From Chara braunii (Eukaryota; Streptophyta; Charophyceae; Charales; Characeae): 37,898 nt of DNA. Location: NCBI GenBank assembly GCA_003427395.1, contig BFEA01000642.1, forward strand, positions 124,185 through 162,082, in the 5' to 3' direction. Position numbers and translations under genes: made by a program. The notes under the pieces are model-generated. The model worked only from the letters and a program-made list of their open reading frames with translations, did not search any database and was not told the origin of the DNA. This document shows, piece by piece, positions 1-9,319 of the stretch; the stretch's first letter is position 1, and the number at the start of each line of letters is the position of its first letter.

Positions 1-46
<46 letters not shown>
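1..46. repeat. (AC)n microsatellite
   Basis: Uninterrupted AC dinucleotides from the first base of the window; the array probably extends to the left of it. Confidence 0.98.
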
Positions 47-50
<4 letters not shown>

Positions 51-75
51 ACACACAAATATTAAAAGACGCCGG

Positions 76-77
<2 letters not shown>

Positions 78-113
<36 letters not shown>

Positions 114-171
114 TCATAATATATATATATATATATATCGTCATAATATATATATATATATATATATTCCA
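78..171. repeat. (AT)n microsatellite, interrupted
   Basis: Three AT-dinucleotide tracts separated by two copies of the short interruption CGTCATAA. The repeated interruption suggests that the array grew by duplication of larger blocks rather than of single dinucleotides. Confidence 0.95.
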
Positions 172-547
172 TTCCAAATATACACAAAAGAAAAGAAAAA
201 AAAAACGTAAAAATGAAGAATACAAAGAACTGCAAACCAAAAATCTCTCCCCCCTGAAAAAACTTTTTAAGTTTTTTTTTTTTTTTTTTTTGAATTTCTC
301 CTCTCCACCTTTTCTGTTTTTTATTTTTTTTAATTCTAAAAACTTATCTTTTTTCAAAAAAAAAAAAAGGGGTTGTAGGAAGTAAAAATCCCTACAACCC
401 CATTTTTTTATTATTTTTTTTTAACCATTCTTTAATTCAGGAAAAATATGGTAAATTCACGTCCGCGGCGCGGACTAGGTCGGCTGATGACGCGGCCGTA
501 TATATGGCCGCCATCCGAGCTGGACCCCGCGGACACGTCCACGGTTG
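172..547. other. homopolymer-rich non-coding sequence
   Basis: A- and T-runs, including a 21-base T run at 271-291, surround the hairpin at 362-409. From about 455 the sequence becomes GC-rich, with a 15-bp odd palindrome at 461-475 (GTCCGCG-G-CGCGGAC) just before the retrotransposon remnant. No gene is seen. Confidence 0.8.
362..409. repeat. inverted repeat with A-run/T-run flanks
   Basis: GGGGTTGTAGG (369-379) pairs perfectly with CCTACAACCCC (391-401) across an 11-base loop. The A-run to the left pairs with the T-run 403-409 to the right, with one A-A mismatch, giving a hairpin of about 19 pairs. It may be a small palindromic element or a chance structure in A/T-rich DNA. Confidence 0.85.
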
Positions 548-555
548 TTTCATAG

Positions 556-1512
556 CTGATGGGGATGTGCAACACCCCAGCCCTGTTTCAACGCGTGATG
601 AACATGGTTTTCCAGAACTTCGTGCGAAAAACGCGGCTGGCGCAGAGCATCATCAATTATTGTGTGATTGTTTATATGGATGATATCCTTGTGTTTTCAA
701 GTTCCTATGAGGGGCATGTGCAGCACATCGAATGAACCTTGCACGCGCTGAAGGACACTGGATTCAAGGTGGCTGTCGAGAAGTGCCAATTTTTCCTCAT
801 TGAGATCTCCTTCCTCGGCCACGTGGTTACGGACCAAGGGTTGCAGCCGGAGCCTTAGAAAGTGACAGCCGTGAAAGACGCTCCAGTACCGATGTTCGTC
901 ACACAAGTGCGTGCCTTTTTGGGCTTGGCATCGTACTATCCAAGGTTCATCAAGGGGTTTGCGGATATCGCGGGATCACTCACGAATTTGCTGAAAAGGG
1001 ATCAGCCGTTGAGCTGGACTCCGCAATGCGATCGGGCTTTCCGAGAACTCAAGGCGACCTTGATTTCGGCTCCAGTTCTTATACGACCGGACCCTGAAAA
1101 ACCCTTTATCCTCATCACCGATTGGCAGCCCAAGGCGGTCTCAGCGATCTTGGCCCAAGTGGCTCCAGACAGCCTCGAACACGTGGTGGAATACGCGTCC
1201 AAGTCAGTGTCGTCTTGTAAGCACAACGACTCTGCCCCAACGGGGGAATGCTATGCGGCCTTGCGGGGGATCATTCACTTCCGAGCGTACTTATATGGCC
1301 GGAAGTTTACGTTGGTGACCGATCACGAACCGCTGCATGCACTGAAGAAGTCTAAGGATTAGTCGAGCATGATCGGGCGATGGGCCACCACGTTGCAGAG
1401 TATGGACTTCGACATTCGTCATCGAAAGCTCGAGAGACACGACAACGTGGACGGGCTGACACGACTCCACCGCTCCGACAACGTACCCAGGAGTGAGGAA
1501 GTGATCCCTTGA
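556..1512 (+). pseudogene. Ty3/gypsy reverse transcriptase (palm to thumb) and RNase H, broken
   Basis: One frame runs through the whole segment. It contains the RT catalytic motif YMDD at 673-684, preceded by NTPALFQRVM (primer-grip side of the palm) and followed by FLGHVV. The thumb/connection motif RAFLGLASYYPRFI follows at about 910-950. The RNase H-like part has ITDWQPKAVSAILAQ (1114-1158; the usual first catalytic Asp context) and VTDHEPLHAL, and the typical tail reaches about 1500 (DFDIRHRKLERHDNVDGLTR). In-frame stops are TGA 733, TAG 856, TAG 1360 and TGA 1510. The N-terminal half of RT is missing. It copies retroelement RNA into DNA in intact relatives, but this copy cannot. Confidence 0.93.
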
Positions 1513-1626
1513 CGCGACCCGGAGCCAAAGATCGAGCCTCAATACGGACAAGTGGAGATCCTGCCGAAGGGTTAAGGGGACACGTGCATCCAAGCCTGCT
1601 TCTCTCTCCCTTCCTCTCTCAGAACT

Positions 1627-2067
1627 ATGGAAACCCAGTCTCTCTCGGTCTCTCCCACCTCTTCCGCTCCCCTCGCTCATTCGGACTTTCTCGTCAATCT
1701 TCCGGACAAATTCTGTTATTTTTGCACATGTATTTCCCGAGTTTATGGAGTAAACTGCTATCCCTCTCAGTCTAGATTTACTGACTGGTTAGAATGCGCC
1801 ACGTGTGTCAATCGTGCACATGGCGTGCGTATGACGGACAAACTTCCTACGGAGGTTCGATTCGAGGCCGCCCGAACGGACGACCCTAAATACGACGAGA
1901 AGTATCGACGAGCAGGGGTGTGGACAAATAAAATATTATTAGCTGGCCAGCCATTGGACCATCTCACTAAGCAGGACAGGCGTCGGGCTACCGAAAGGTC
2001 CCAGATTATTGATGGATCAACGGTCATTTGGAGAAGCGTAAAACGGACGGATCGGGATTATGGTTGA
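1627..2067 (+). pseudogene. linker between RNase H and integrase with PHD-like cysteine/histidine motif
   Basis: The 146-codon open frame is in a different phase from the RT frame. Residues about 30-65 read CYFC, then C, then DWLECATCVNRAHG; the last part has the W-x2-C-x2-C-x4-H spacing seen in PHD fingers. Residues 85-140 (PTEVRFEAARTDD to DGSTVIWRSVKR) resemble the segment that normally precedes the HHCC zinc domain of gypsy integrases. The frame ends in TGA at 2065 and the integrase continues in another phase. The PHD resemblance is an inference from spacing only; a second zinc-binding loop of another class is possible. Confidence 0.55.
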
Positions 2068-2108
2068 TGGTTCCCCATCCCTTCCAGAGATGTGACTGGA
2101 CTAGGTCG

Positions 2109-2912
2109 ACGCACGAGGAACAAGCCACTCATTTCGCAATGCGTGTCACCGAGGCAACTATCGATCAAAATCAATAGTTCTAGTCTAATATCCAGGATGA
2201 TGCGAAGCACGTGGTTGCTAACTGTCTGGTCTGTGCGGCCGACTGTGCACCCATTCGTGGACCAAATACGATAGTCCCGACAGAGGTAGAATGACCTTTT
2301 CAGCGGGTCAGTATGGATACGACATATATTGGCGTGCCACCTGGCCCCAAACGCTACGAATATTTCATTCTCTTGGTGTCAATCGACCATTTCTCGAAAT
2401 ACATCGAAGTCTACCCGTGGAAGACCCGTAAGTCCTCAGAGACAGCCACATACATCGATAGATTCCTCAATCCTCATCTGGATACAGAGGAGATTCTTAC
2501 CAATAATGGGTCCGAATTCAAAGCTAAGGTAGAGGAATTACTAATGCGGCGTGTCATTACTCTCCGACACACCACTCCCCATGTTTCCCAATTGAACGGG
2601 TTGACCGAAAATGCGAATCGCATGATTAAGACCGCCCTCTGCAAGAATTTGGCGTCTCGTGACACGCGTCCTTGGTCTGAGATTGTCTATCAAATCGCTG
2701 GGATCCATCGAGCGACCCCTCATGAGTCCACGGGGTTCACCCCCTTCCAACTTCGGACCAATAGCCTTTCATATGTCGATAATCAGGGTATAACAACAAT
2801 TGCTGAAAAAGGGGGCAGGGACACGCGTGCGGCCCTTAAGGCCAAAGCCAAGCGGTATGCGAATTTAATGGAAAGGGTCATTCCTAAGCTGGCTCGAAAA
2901 AGCAGAAAATGA
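2109..2912 (+). pseudogene. retroviral-type integrase (HHCC plus DDE core), broken
   Basis: The N-terminal zinc motif is present: His at 2112 and 2130, and CLVC at 2223-2234. The catalytic core begins MDTTYIGVPPG with the first Asp at 2316-2318. The motif that should be T-D-N-G reads TNNGSEF, so the second catalytic Asp is Asn at 2502-2504 (GAT to AAT). The third residue, Glu in GLTENANR, is intact at 2607-2609; the spacing is 34 residues, one short of the usual 35. Stops in this frame are TAG 2175, TAG 2181 and TGA 2292. The protein would join element DNA to host DNA; the Asp loss alone should abolish catalysis. Confidence 0.93.
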
Positions 2913-3283
2913 CCGAACTGGCCCACAGTACACAGGTTTATAGCTACGAGGCCCGGAATGGAAATGCAGGCCCGCAACACCAATCTAAGCTAGGCGATCT
3001 GGTGCAGGTACGCAAATATGCACGCGACCGTAAACTCGCTTTCAAATTCTCTGGCTGTTTTCGCATCGTAGAACTCGGTCCTAATGGAGCCAACACGGTG
3101 TGCATCGCGCCCAAAACCAGTGCCAGCCATAGCTCTCTTCCCATTGTCCATCACACCTCCTACCTTCGCCCCCTCCCTCCTTTTGAGAACCCCAACCCCT
3201 CTCCTTTTTCTTCCTCCAGCGCAGACGAGGAACTTGTTTCCTTTCCTTCGTCTGATTCTACCTCCCATTCACCTTCGCCATGA
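2909..3283 (+). pseudogene. integrase C-terminal domain
   Basis: The frame overlaps the core frame by 4 bases and continues it in another phase. LGDLVQVRKYARDRKLAFKF, then GCFRIVELGPNGANTV and VHHTSYLRPLPPF are the SH3-like C-terminal region found after the core of gypsy integrases. The end is rich in Ser and Pro with an acidic stretch (SSSADEELVSF). No chromodomain is seen. The stop TGA (3281-3283) overlaps the ATG of the next small ORF as ATGA. Confidence 0.85.
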
Positions 3284-3441
3284 GTTTTGTCATTGAGCCG
3301 GCTCTTCCACCCCAGCTTCTTCAACCTCGAGCTTTATTGCAGTTTCGCCTACTTGAAGTCGCGCACCCCGTCTCAGTCCTGATCTTCTCCGGTTTGCGTA
3401 GCTCTTCAGTCACGGGGCTTGGTGCGCCGCCATTGAGATAA
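3280..3441 (+). CDS. small ORF overlapping the integrase stop
   Basis: A 53-codon ATG ORF starts inside the integrase stop (ATGA). I do not recognise the product. It is hydrophobic and Leu-rich, with no clear domain. The stop/start overlap resembles coupled reading in retroelements, but a chance ORF of this length is easily possible. Confidence 0.2.
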   Translation: MSFVIEPALPPQLLQPRALLQFRLLEVAHPVSVLIFSGLRSSSVTGLGAPPLR

Positions 3442-3766
3442 CTATATCGACCGATCGAGAATCAGCAGTCATCTTGAAAGAAGCGTCAGGGTTTCATCGC
3501 TTCTCACGACCTACTCAGAGCGACGTGATGGTAATCGTGGCTTTCAGTGGTGATCTGTGTACCATCGGCGTGTAGCGGCACGATGCAGTGGTGACCAGTC
3601 TTTACGAGTGGGGGCAGGCGTTGGCGGCTGATTGGCGGCAGGGACTGGCCCAGCCAAGGCGACAAGTAGTGGGGACTGGCTGTATTGACACCTTATCTCT
3701 TCGGACTAGAGCCACTGATCGCCCCGCTCGCCCGCTTTCCCATCTTCATCCCTACCCCGAACACCG
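3442..3766. other. no gene seen
   Basis: 325 bases with no coding signal in any frame. It lies between the integrase end and the next ORF; the last 60 bases are C- and T-rich, as in a leader. Confidence 0.5.
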
Positions 3767-4753
3767 ATGAATCGTTTCTCCACCTTCTCTCTCCCCTCTG
3801 ACCTTCCGACCATCTGGCCATCTTGGGCCGATCCCCTTCTCACTCTGGAAATTTGTCCCGCCTCGATCCCCCCATTCAGTCCAACCTACATCCACAAGTG
3901 GACTAAATTCGCGACGGTTAGTGTGTGCATGCCCACAGTGAAGTGTCACTGGTCGCGATATTACAACCGAGAGTTGGAGCACAGTCACGAGATTTCGTGG
4001 GTGCTGGCGCAACTGTGGCCGAAAGAGACGACCACTGACGGCACGTTGGTAGGGCTTTCGTGCGAAGAAATCGCTAAGAGCGGTCGAGCAACCATCACCT
4101 ACGAGCTTCTCACGTTCTTGTCTCAGCTCGTCGACGACCTGCCGACGGATATCTTCTCCTTCAATCCTAGCGATCCAAGCCAGGCTGAACCTGTGACCTT
4201 GGGGACGAAGTTGATGCCAACCGTAATCTGGGCAAACTATACGGAAGATTACGGGCAGTACCTAAGCGACCACGATCCTACGGCTTGGTGCTACTTGGAC
4301 CTGGACGACCTTGCGCCGGATAACTCCGACTTCGACGAGTTCTGGAAGGCTCATCAGTAGAACAGGGAGGTACCGTCGGACGACGACCCAGGTCGTGTAG
4401 CCATCGTCTGGCTATCAGAGGAAGAGGAGTCGGAAGCCCGATCGACGTCGAAGGAGGAACAAGAGGTGTCCGCACCTGAGCCCCCGGATGCTCCTCCAGC
4501 ACGAGCGTTACCTACCATTCGGGGAGGGTCCTCGTTGAATCCCGCCATTCTCTTGGATGCCGCCAGTCGACACGATGGTGCAGCAACCTCCCGCCGGCGC
4601 CGCCGCTCTCGCTCACCATCTCCCTCTGCATCCATCCCCTCCACGTTTCGTCCCGTCCTCTTCCGGCCTGGACGTACCGTCCTTGTCCCGCCTTCCGCCG
4701 CCCCCTTGATTACCTCTCCGTTTGTCCCCTCCCCCACCTTGAATTCCCTCTGA
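3767..4753 (+). pseudogene. unrecognised ORF downstream of integrase, split by one TAG
   Basis: From ATG 3767 one frame runs 329 codons with a single TAG at 4358-4360, and then stays in phase to TGA 4751. The first part (197 residues) is globular-looking and acidic, with many aromatic residues (WSRYYNRELEHSHEISWVLA; YTEDYGQYLSDHDP). The part after the TAG is low-complexity: an acidic run (SEEEESEARSTSKEEQE), then Arg/Ser/Pro-rich sequence. I know of no family it matches. Its place after integrase is where env-like or accessory ORFs sit in some LTR elements, but no signal peptide or membrane segment is evident, so an envelope is not supported. Confidence 0.45.
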
Positions 4754-4890
4754 ACTATCGTATCTTCGCCAACCGCGCATTTTGTCATCACTTCGCCGCG
4801 CGGCTCCTGTGTACGGTCTTTCCCCATCGCTCCCCCTCTTTCCCTCTCAACATTCTCCTCTTCAGCGTCGCCTGGGTATAGTTCAACCAT

Positions 4891-5166
4891 ATGGAGTTGT
4901 ACTGTATCATCTCCAACACCTTTCCCGCTGTGGAGGACTATGAGTCCCTAAGGGATAATGTCCTCCGCACCATTCCCTCCTTATATCCCGATTACTTACT
5001 ATCCTCGTCCCGACCCAATCATTGATTCCCCCACGCACACCGGATCGTACACTTCGTCGATCTCAGAGACGAAGCGGTGGATTACTTCCCTCCACTCCCA
5101 TCTGAGTGGCCCCAACCTCTCCATCACCCTCTCCTTGTCGACTACAAGTGGGCAAACTTCCAATAA
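4891..5166 (+). pseudogene. unrecognised short ORF with one in-frame TGA
   Basis: ATG 4891 opens a frame of 91 codons to TAA 5164, interrupted once by TGA at 5023. The product is rich in Tyr, Asp and Pro (VEDYESLRDNVLRTIPSLYP; IVHFVDLRDEAVDYFPPLP). Clear codon-like phase on both sides of the TGA argues that it was coding. No family is recognised. It ends directly at a purine tract that may be the polypurine tract of the element. Confidence 0.4.
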
Positions 5167-5197
5167 CGGGGCAAGGGTGCAGAGCACACGGAGAACC
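5166..5197 (+). repeat. 32-bp direct repeat, copy 1 (possible PPT plus LTR start)
   Basis: ACGGGGCAAGGG followed by TGCAGAGCACAC matches 27 of 32 bases at 6725-6756. A purine-rich run directly before TG is the expected look of a polypurine tract and LTR start for the + strand element to the left. This is inference from position and composition. Confidence 0.4.
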
Positions 5198-6724
5198 AGC
5201 GGACGATGATGGCGTCACGTGGACAATCTCCGGTGATCAGGAAGGCAAGGGGATTCTAGCAGCTCGAGCCAGCAGACTCGCGAAGATATTGCCATTGACA
5301 TTGGTGTCAACATGAACTCTGGCTCAACTATATGTGTTGATGCGGACACTCTCTCTCCTGATACGCTTGGTTCCTCATTCATCCTCTCTTCCCCCTCCCT
5401 CCTCTTCCGCCATAGCATGCAATCAGGAGATCGCATAATTTTGGAACCCCCTGCGCGTCACATATGTGGTGTAGCAGCTTCCGGACCTGCACCATCTTCC
5501 GGACCCCTTCCCTCCCCTTATTTCTTTTGCATCAAGATGTGTCTTGCTTGGCCTCCGAAAACCCCTCTCTGTTTTTTTTTTCCATTAAAGGTAGCTCGCT
5601 GAGATCTGTATTTTTGTCAGCACTAGTGGTTCTTGAAATTCCGTCATTTTTGTAATTTGGAAATGCATGGGAATTACGAGCGCCTTAGTGAGCGCGCTTG
5701 GAATTTGGCTCGACAGTTAGGGTTGCAAAAAATGCAACTATTTCGGTGCTCATTTTTCTTTTGTTGTTCGGCACCAAGCATACGAGATCCCTCCTGCTTC
5801 CTTCTCGCGCTCCTCTCAGCGCCCTCCCTCGCGCGCACATGCTTTCTCGCTCCCTCCCCCAGTAACTGTTTTTCTCTCTGCTTCCCCGCGTGCGCCCTTT
5901 TTCTCTTTCTTAATCATCTGATCTTGGATCTGTTTCGCGCTATCCTTCACACTCTTCTTATTCCGCTTTAAAACCCACGCGCGAAAACCCGGTCGATTTT
6001 CTCTTCCCATCTAGCCAAGGAGAAGCGTCGTGTAAGAGGAGATCCCTACTACGCGACGATTCTAATTGGCTGAGATCGGACTTTGAGGGATCAACATGGC
6101 ATTCGACGGGCAATTACCCTCAAGCCCTCCCTCACCCTCCTCTGTCCTACTCTTCATCTATCCCTGCATCTATCTCCCTTCTCGCAACTATAAATTCCGT
6201 CGGCTCATCGACAAAACTCTCTCTCAACTCGTCAGCCAACTTTCGGGAAGCAGTGGCTAGATGGTGTGTGTATGTGTCGCGAGTCGGAAAATCCCGACGG
6301 GCTGACAGTAGACTGGCTGGCTGTGCGCCTGATCGCCACGACGGACTGTGGGATCGGGGCAAGCCCATGCAGAACCTACGTCGGCGGGGTGACAATCGCG
6401 GTGGTGGGAGGTGGCACGCGACGGCCGGGATCGTCGGTGCATGTATGAGGATAGCGACCAGAGTTGGATGGATGAATGGCCCGGGGCCATGATGGAACTT
6501 TACGGTGGATGCGCCTCCTTGTCTCGATTCTACTCTTTGGTGTGAGTGTAGCTTTACGACAGTTAAGCCGGGAATTATTTTCATCTCTAGACTTCTGTAT
6601 GATTGTCCTCTATTGAATCCATTTCACACTTATTCTCCCCACTTATCTTATGATGCGAATGACTATGTATGTTTGTCGTGGAATGGTTGCCTGACGGGCC
6701 GGCGCTTTGATTAGACTCGGGATG
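5198..6724. other. non-coding; possible 3' LTR remnant of the first gypsy element
   Basis: No convincing protein. The stretch is C/T-rich in its middle, and a TATA-like CTATAAATT lies at 6188-6196 followed by C/T-rich sequence, as in a promoter. A 145-codon - strand frame at 6147-6584 exists but has Arg/Pro/Ser-rich, GC-driven composition and no recognisable domain. If 5178 is an LTR start, this would be U3 and R sequence. Confidence 0.35.
6188..6196 (+). promoter_or_regulatory. TATA-like box
   Basis: CTATAAATT in a C/T-rich region, with start-site-like TCATCGACA about 20-30 bases downstream. Possible LTR promoter; no transcript evidence is available from sequence alone. Confidence 0.3.
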
Positions 6725-6756
6725 ACGGGGCAAGGATGTAGAGCACACAGGAAACC
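6725..6756 (+). repeat. 32-bp direct repeat, copy 2
   Basis: Second copy of the motif at 5166-5197, again purine run then TGTAGAGCACAC. Similarity does not visibly continue on either side, so it may mark the end of a second related element. Confidence 0.4.
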
Positions 6757-7468
6757 GAATTATGTATGGCTGCCATTTTCGCACCTTCCGCGATTAGTAA
6801 CCACGAGTGTAGATTGTCGTTGAGGGACTGATCTTTGATTAGGCTGCAGGATTGTTGTGAATGAAATGCGTGAGAATGGTTGAGTGATTGGCAAGAGCAA
6901 TGTTGTTGGGATTTTGTTCGAGAATGCAAGAGTGTTTAGATCTGTCGATGATGTGATGACGGGAGAATACCCTGGGGTCTTCAATCTAGAATGTACTACG
7001 CATAACATTACAGTCGATCTATCTCCTCAGAAAACAAGAGGGGCGCCACATACGACCTGCATGCATGAATCACTTACCGTGTCCCACGTGATGTGAGTAC
7101 TGTCCCCACGGTTTCTGTATGAAACTTCTTGGTGAGACCATCAGATCATTGCAAATGCTCTCTCTCTCTATCTCTGTGAATTATCTTTAGGGGGAAATGA
7201 AGGAATGCAGCCGAATGCTCTCAATTTGCTTCGCATGATTAAAGTAAATAAAGGTGATAGTCGGAAAAACCCGGTCGATAAATGGGGTATTGTCGATCAC
7301 TATGGGTGTCGGATTGACGATGACTGATTAAGACCGACCCTTGTGATTGAGTGGACTGCTATGTGGACTGACAGCCTCAACCCGACTGGGAGCCGACCTC
7401 TCGTATCCCCGCCGTGTCCCTTCCCGTACAACGAGAAAATGACATGTGCATGTGAGTGGGACATATGA
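6757..7468. other. no gene seen
   Basis: About 700 bases without a supported coding region or obvious repeat; all frames are short and lack domain-like sequence. Confidence 0.5.
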
Positions 7469-7894
7469 GAAGTCGTCGCCAGGATCGGCGACCGATATTA
7501 TTTCCCTCCACAAACTCGGTGCTCAGAATTTGTCGGTGAGGGATTTGTCATTATTGATACGCATTTCCCACCTTATTCGTTGGCATTACCTTTTCATGAG
7601 TTGATCGTCATTCTGTGGACAGCAGTAGCGCCCCATTGGCCTAACACTTTGTGCAGCGATTGTTGTCGCTTCGAGCGTTACCAATCGAAAGGCTTCCACT
7701 ACCGAGTACGGAGTGAGGACGAACATAAGGAAGGAGCCACGCGGCTAAGACCCTCCATGTCAGATTCTGAGCTGTGCAATGAGCGGCGTCGGGACTTGAT
7801 CCGAAAGCAAGACACCAAATGCGTACCCGCTCCCTTTCACGCGAAGCAAAGAGCAATGGCCCGATGGGAAGTTCAACGATACTTTTTGGATTAA
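7469..7894 (+). pseudogene. unrecognised coding remnant
   Basis: An open frame of 141 codons follows TGA 7466 and has no good ATG at its start. It reads like real protein: VGEGFVIIDTHFPPYSLALP, then FHELIVILWTAVAPHWPN, a Cys cluster (LCSDCCRF), and a charged C-terminal half (SELCNERRRDLIRKQDTK). The phase persists upstream through the TGA for a few codons. No family is recognised. It is probably a fragment of a transposon protein, but nothing shows which. Confidence 0.3.
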
Positions 7895-8302
7895 ACTTCC
7901 CCACGCCGATCATCCCGCGCGTGCCTTTTTCTCCCTTGACGCCCGCGTAGTGACGAACCCTCCCTTCTTACTTGGTCAAACCGGCACGGGGGATTTCGGT
8001 TTTGTCTGTTTCCCCATAATCAATTTTCCAAAAATCCTTGACACACCCCATCTCGCTGTCTTTCTGAGGCCCCCTTCCACAAATTAAACACTCCGAACGG
8101 AAGACAACGAAGGGGTTAAGTTTGCTCGTGACAACGCCCCACAAAACCTGAAAACCTCCCGTCGCGCCCTCCCCTTTCCAAAAATGAAGCATATTAGGAA
8201 GGGTGGCCGCTCTCATGCTTATTGAAGATGGAAGAGCAGAGGGAGGACGGGGGGAGGGGGGGGGAACAGAAAAAAAAAAAAAAAAAAACCTGAAATTCTT
8301 TG
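7895..8302. other. non-coding, with an A run
   Basis: No gene seen. A G-rich stretch and an 18-base A run (about 8271-8288) lead into the inverted repeat. Confidence 0.6.
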
Positions 8303-8404
8303 GGGTTTTATGGGGCGTGGGCGGTCTTGAGGGATTTGGGCTTCATGCGGGTTCAAAAGAGCCAAGCCCAAACCCCCGAAGTCCACCCACGCCCCAGAAA
8401 ACCC
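8303..8404. repeat. long inverted repeat, 41-base arms
   Basis: Arms 8303-8343 and 8364-8404 are complementary at roughly 34 of 41 positions, with a 20-base loop (8344-8363). Both arms share GGGTTTT, TGGGGCGTGGG and TTTGGGCTT. An A run precedes it. It could be a small foldback element or the source of a hairpin RNA. Confidence 0.85.
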
Positions 8405-8668
8405 AAACCCTCACGTCTCGCACCCCCCCACTCCCCCCACACGTATAGCCCCCGTAACGGTCATAACTCATTCTAATAATCCCCCATTACCCCGCCCACA
8501 CCTATACCCCCCCATGACCCTCCCTAATAACCCACCCAAACCGGCGGCCAGCAAGGAACCTTGATGGGGCAGTTGGGGGGTTGCAAGTGGGGGCGGGGTG
8601 GCTGTGGGGGGGGCGGGGTTGGGATCGGGTGGCGTTAACGTATGGTTGGGTATTGGCGGAGGGCAGTG

Positions 8669-8710
<42 letters not shown>

Positions 8711-8790
8711 CCTCCGAGGGATTACTTTTTTTAAGTTCGGGGACGGGTGAACGAGGACCACCACCCCGCAGCCCCAGACGCGCGCGCGTG
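8405..8790. repeat. C-rich then G-rich low-complexity DNA with G39 run
   Basis: Alternating C-rich and G-rich stretches, with 39 consecutive G at 8671-8709. Pro-rich or Gly-rich open frames over it are composition artefacts. It borders the left end of the giant LTR element at 8791. Confidence 0.9.
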
Positions 8791-8864
8791 TGTCGCACCC
8801 CCACCGCTTCAAGGGTCTCGTTAGATGCTCTTCCCCGGACCGAGCGCAGTGGGTTGGTGGACTA

Positions 8865-9238
8865 GCAGGCTGTCACGCAGGATTTTGGTAGGTATAGAAA
8901 TAAAGGTGTATTCCGAGGCAGTCTTTGTCACATTCAGTCATACAGCATAGTAGTCAGAGTTATCCCTCCTGCCAGCGGCGACGCGGCTTAGAGTGAGGCG
9001 TTCGGGTTTATCGCTTGAACCTGACCCCGTATAAAGGTTAGATTCAAGGTCATCGGAGTCCCTATTGTCCAGGAGTCCTTCAAGCTGCCTTGAGTGTAAC
9101 CTGTGTAATATAAGGAAGAAAATAACTTACATATATCATAGAGCAATTGACACTGACAGAACGAGAAGACCAGAAACCAGACTCTGCAAGAGCATGACGA
9201 TAGACACAAGACTGAAGAGTAGTACAAAGTATATGCAA
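8865..9238. other. 374-bp segment present only in the left LTR
   Basis: The right LTR joins the two sides directly (about 26015). Short shared bases (AGCAG against ACAGCC) at the edges suit a microhomology deletion in the right copy as well as an insertion here. It holds AATAAA on the + strand near 8900 but no ORF worth naming. Confidence 0.7.
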
Positions 9239-9319
9239 GGAACAGCCATCAGAGGGTTGTAGTCACTAATAATTCATAATAATGTTGTGATATATCATAG
9301 TGACTAACAAGAGACGACC

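Larger units (their letters stand above)
548..5166 (+). mobile_element. degenerate Ty3/gypsy LTR retrotransposon, 5' truncated
   Basis: The domain order reverse transcriptase, RNase H, integrase is that of Ty3/gypsy (Metaviridae-type) elements. Gag, protease and the first half of RT are absent: RT homology starts abruptly near 556, next to microsatellite DNA. Every frame carries stops or shifts. Two unrecognised ORFs follow the integrase and may belong to the element, since a purine tract followed by TG (a possible PPT and LTR start) comes right after the second one at 5166-5179. The 5' LTR is not in the window. Confidence 0.85.

Noticed and set aside
6147-6584. 145-codon ORF on the - strand
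   Set aside because: Overlapping open frames of similar length exist on both strands, composition is Arg/Pro/His-rich, and no domain or codon-phase signal is seen.
8468-8865. Pro-rich and Gly-rich ORFs over the G39 run
   Set aside because: They are translations of homopolymers and of C- or G-rich DNA.
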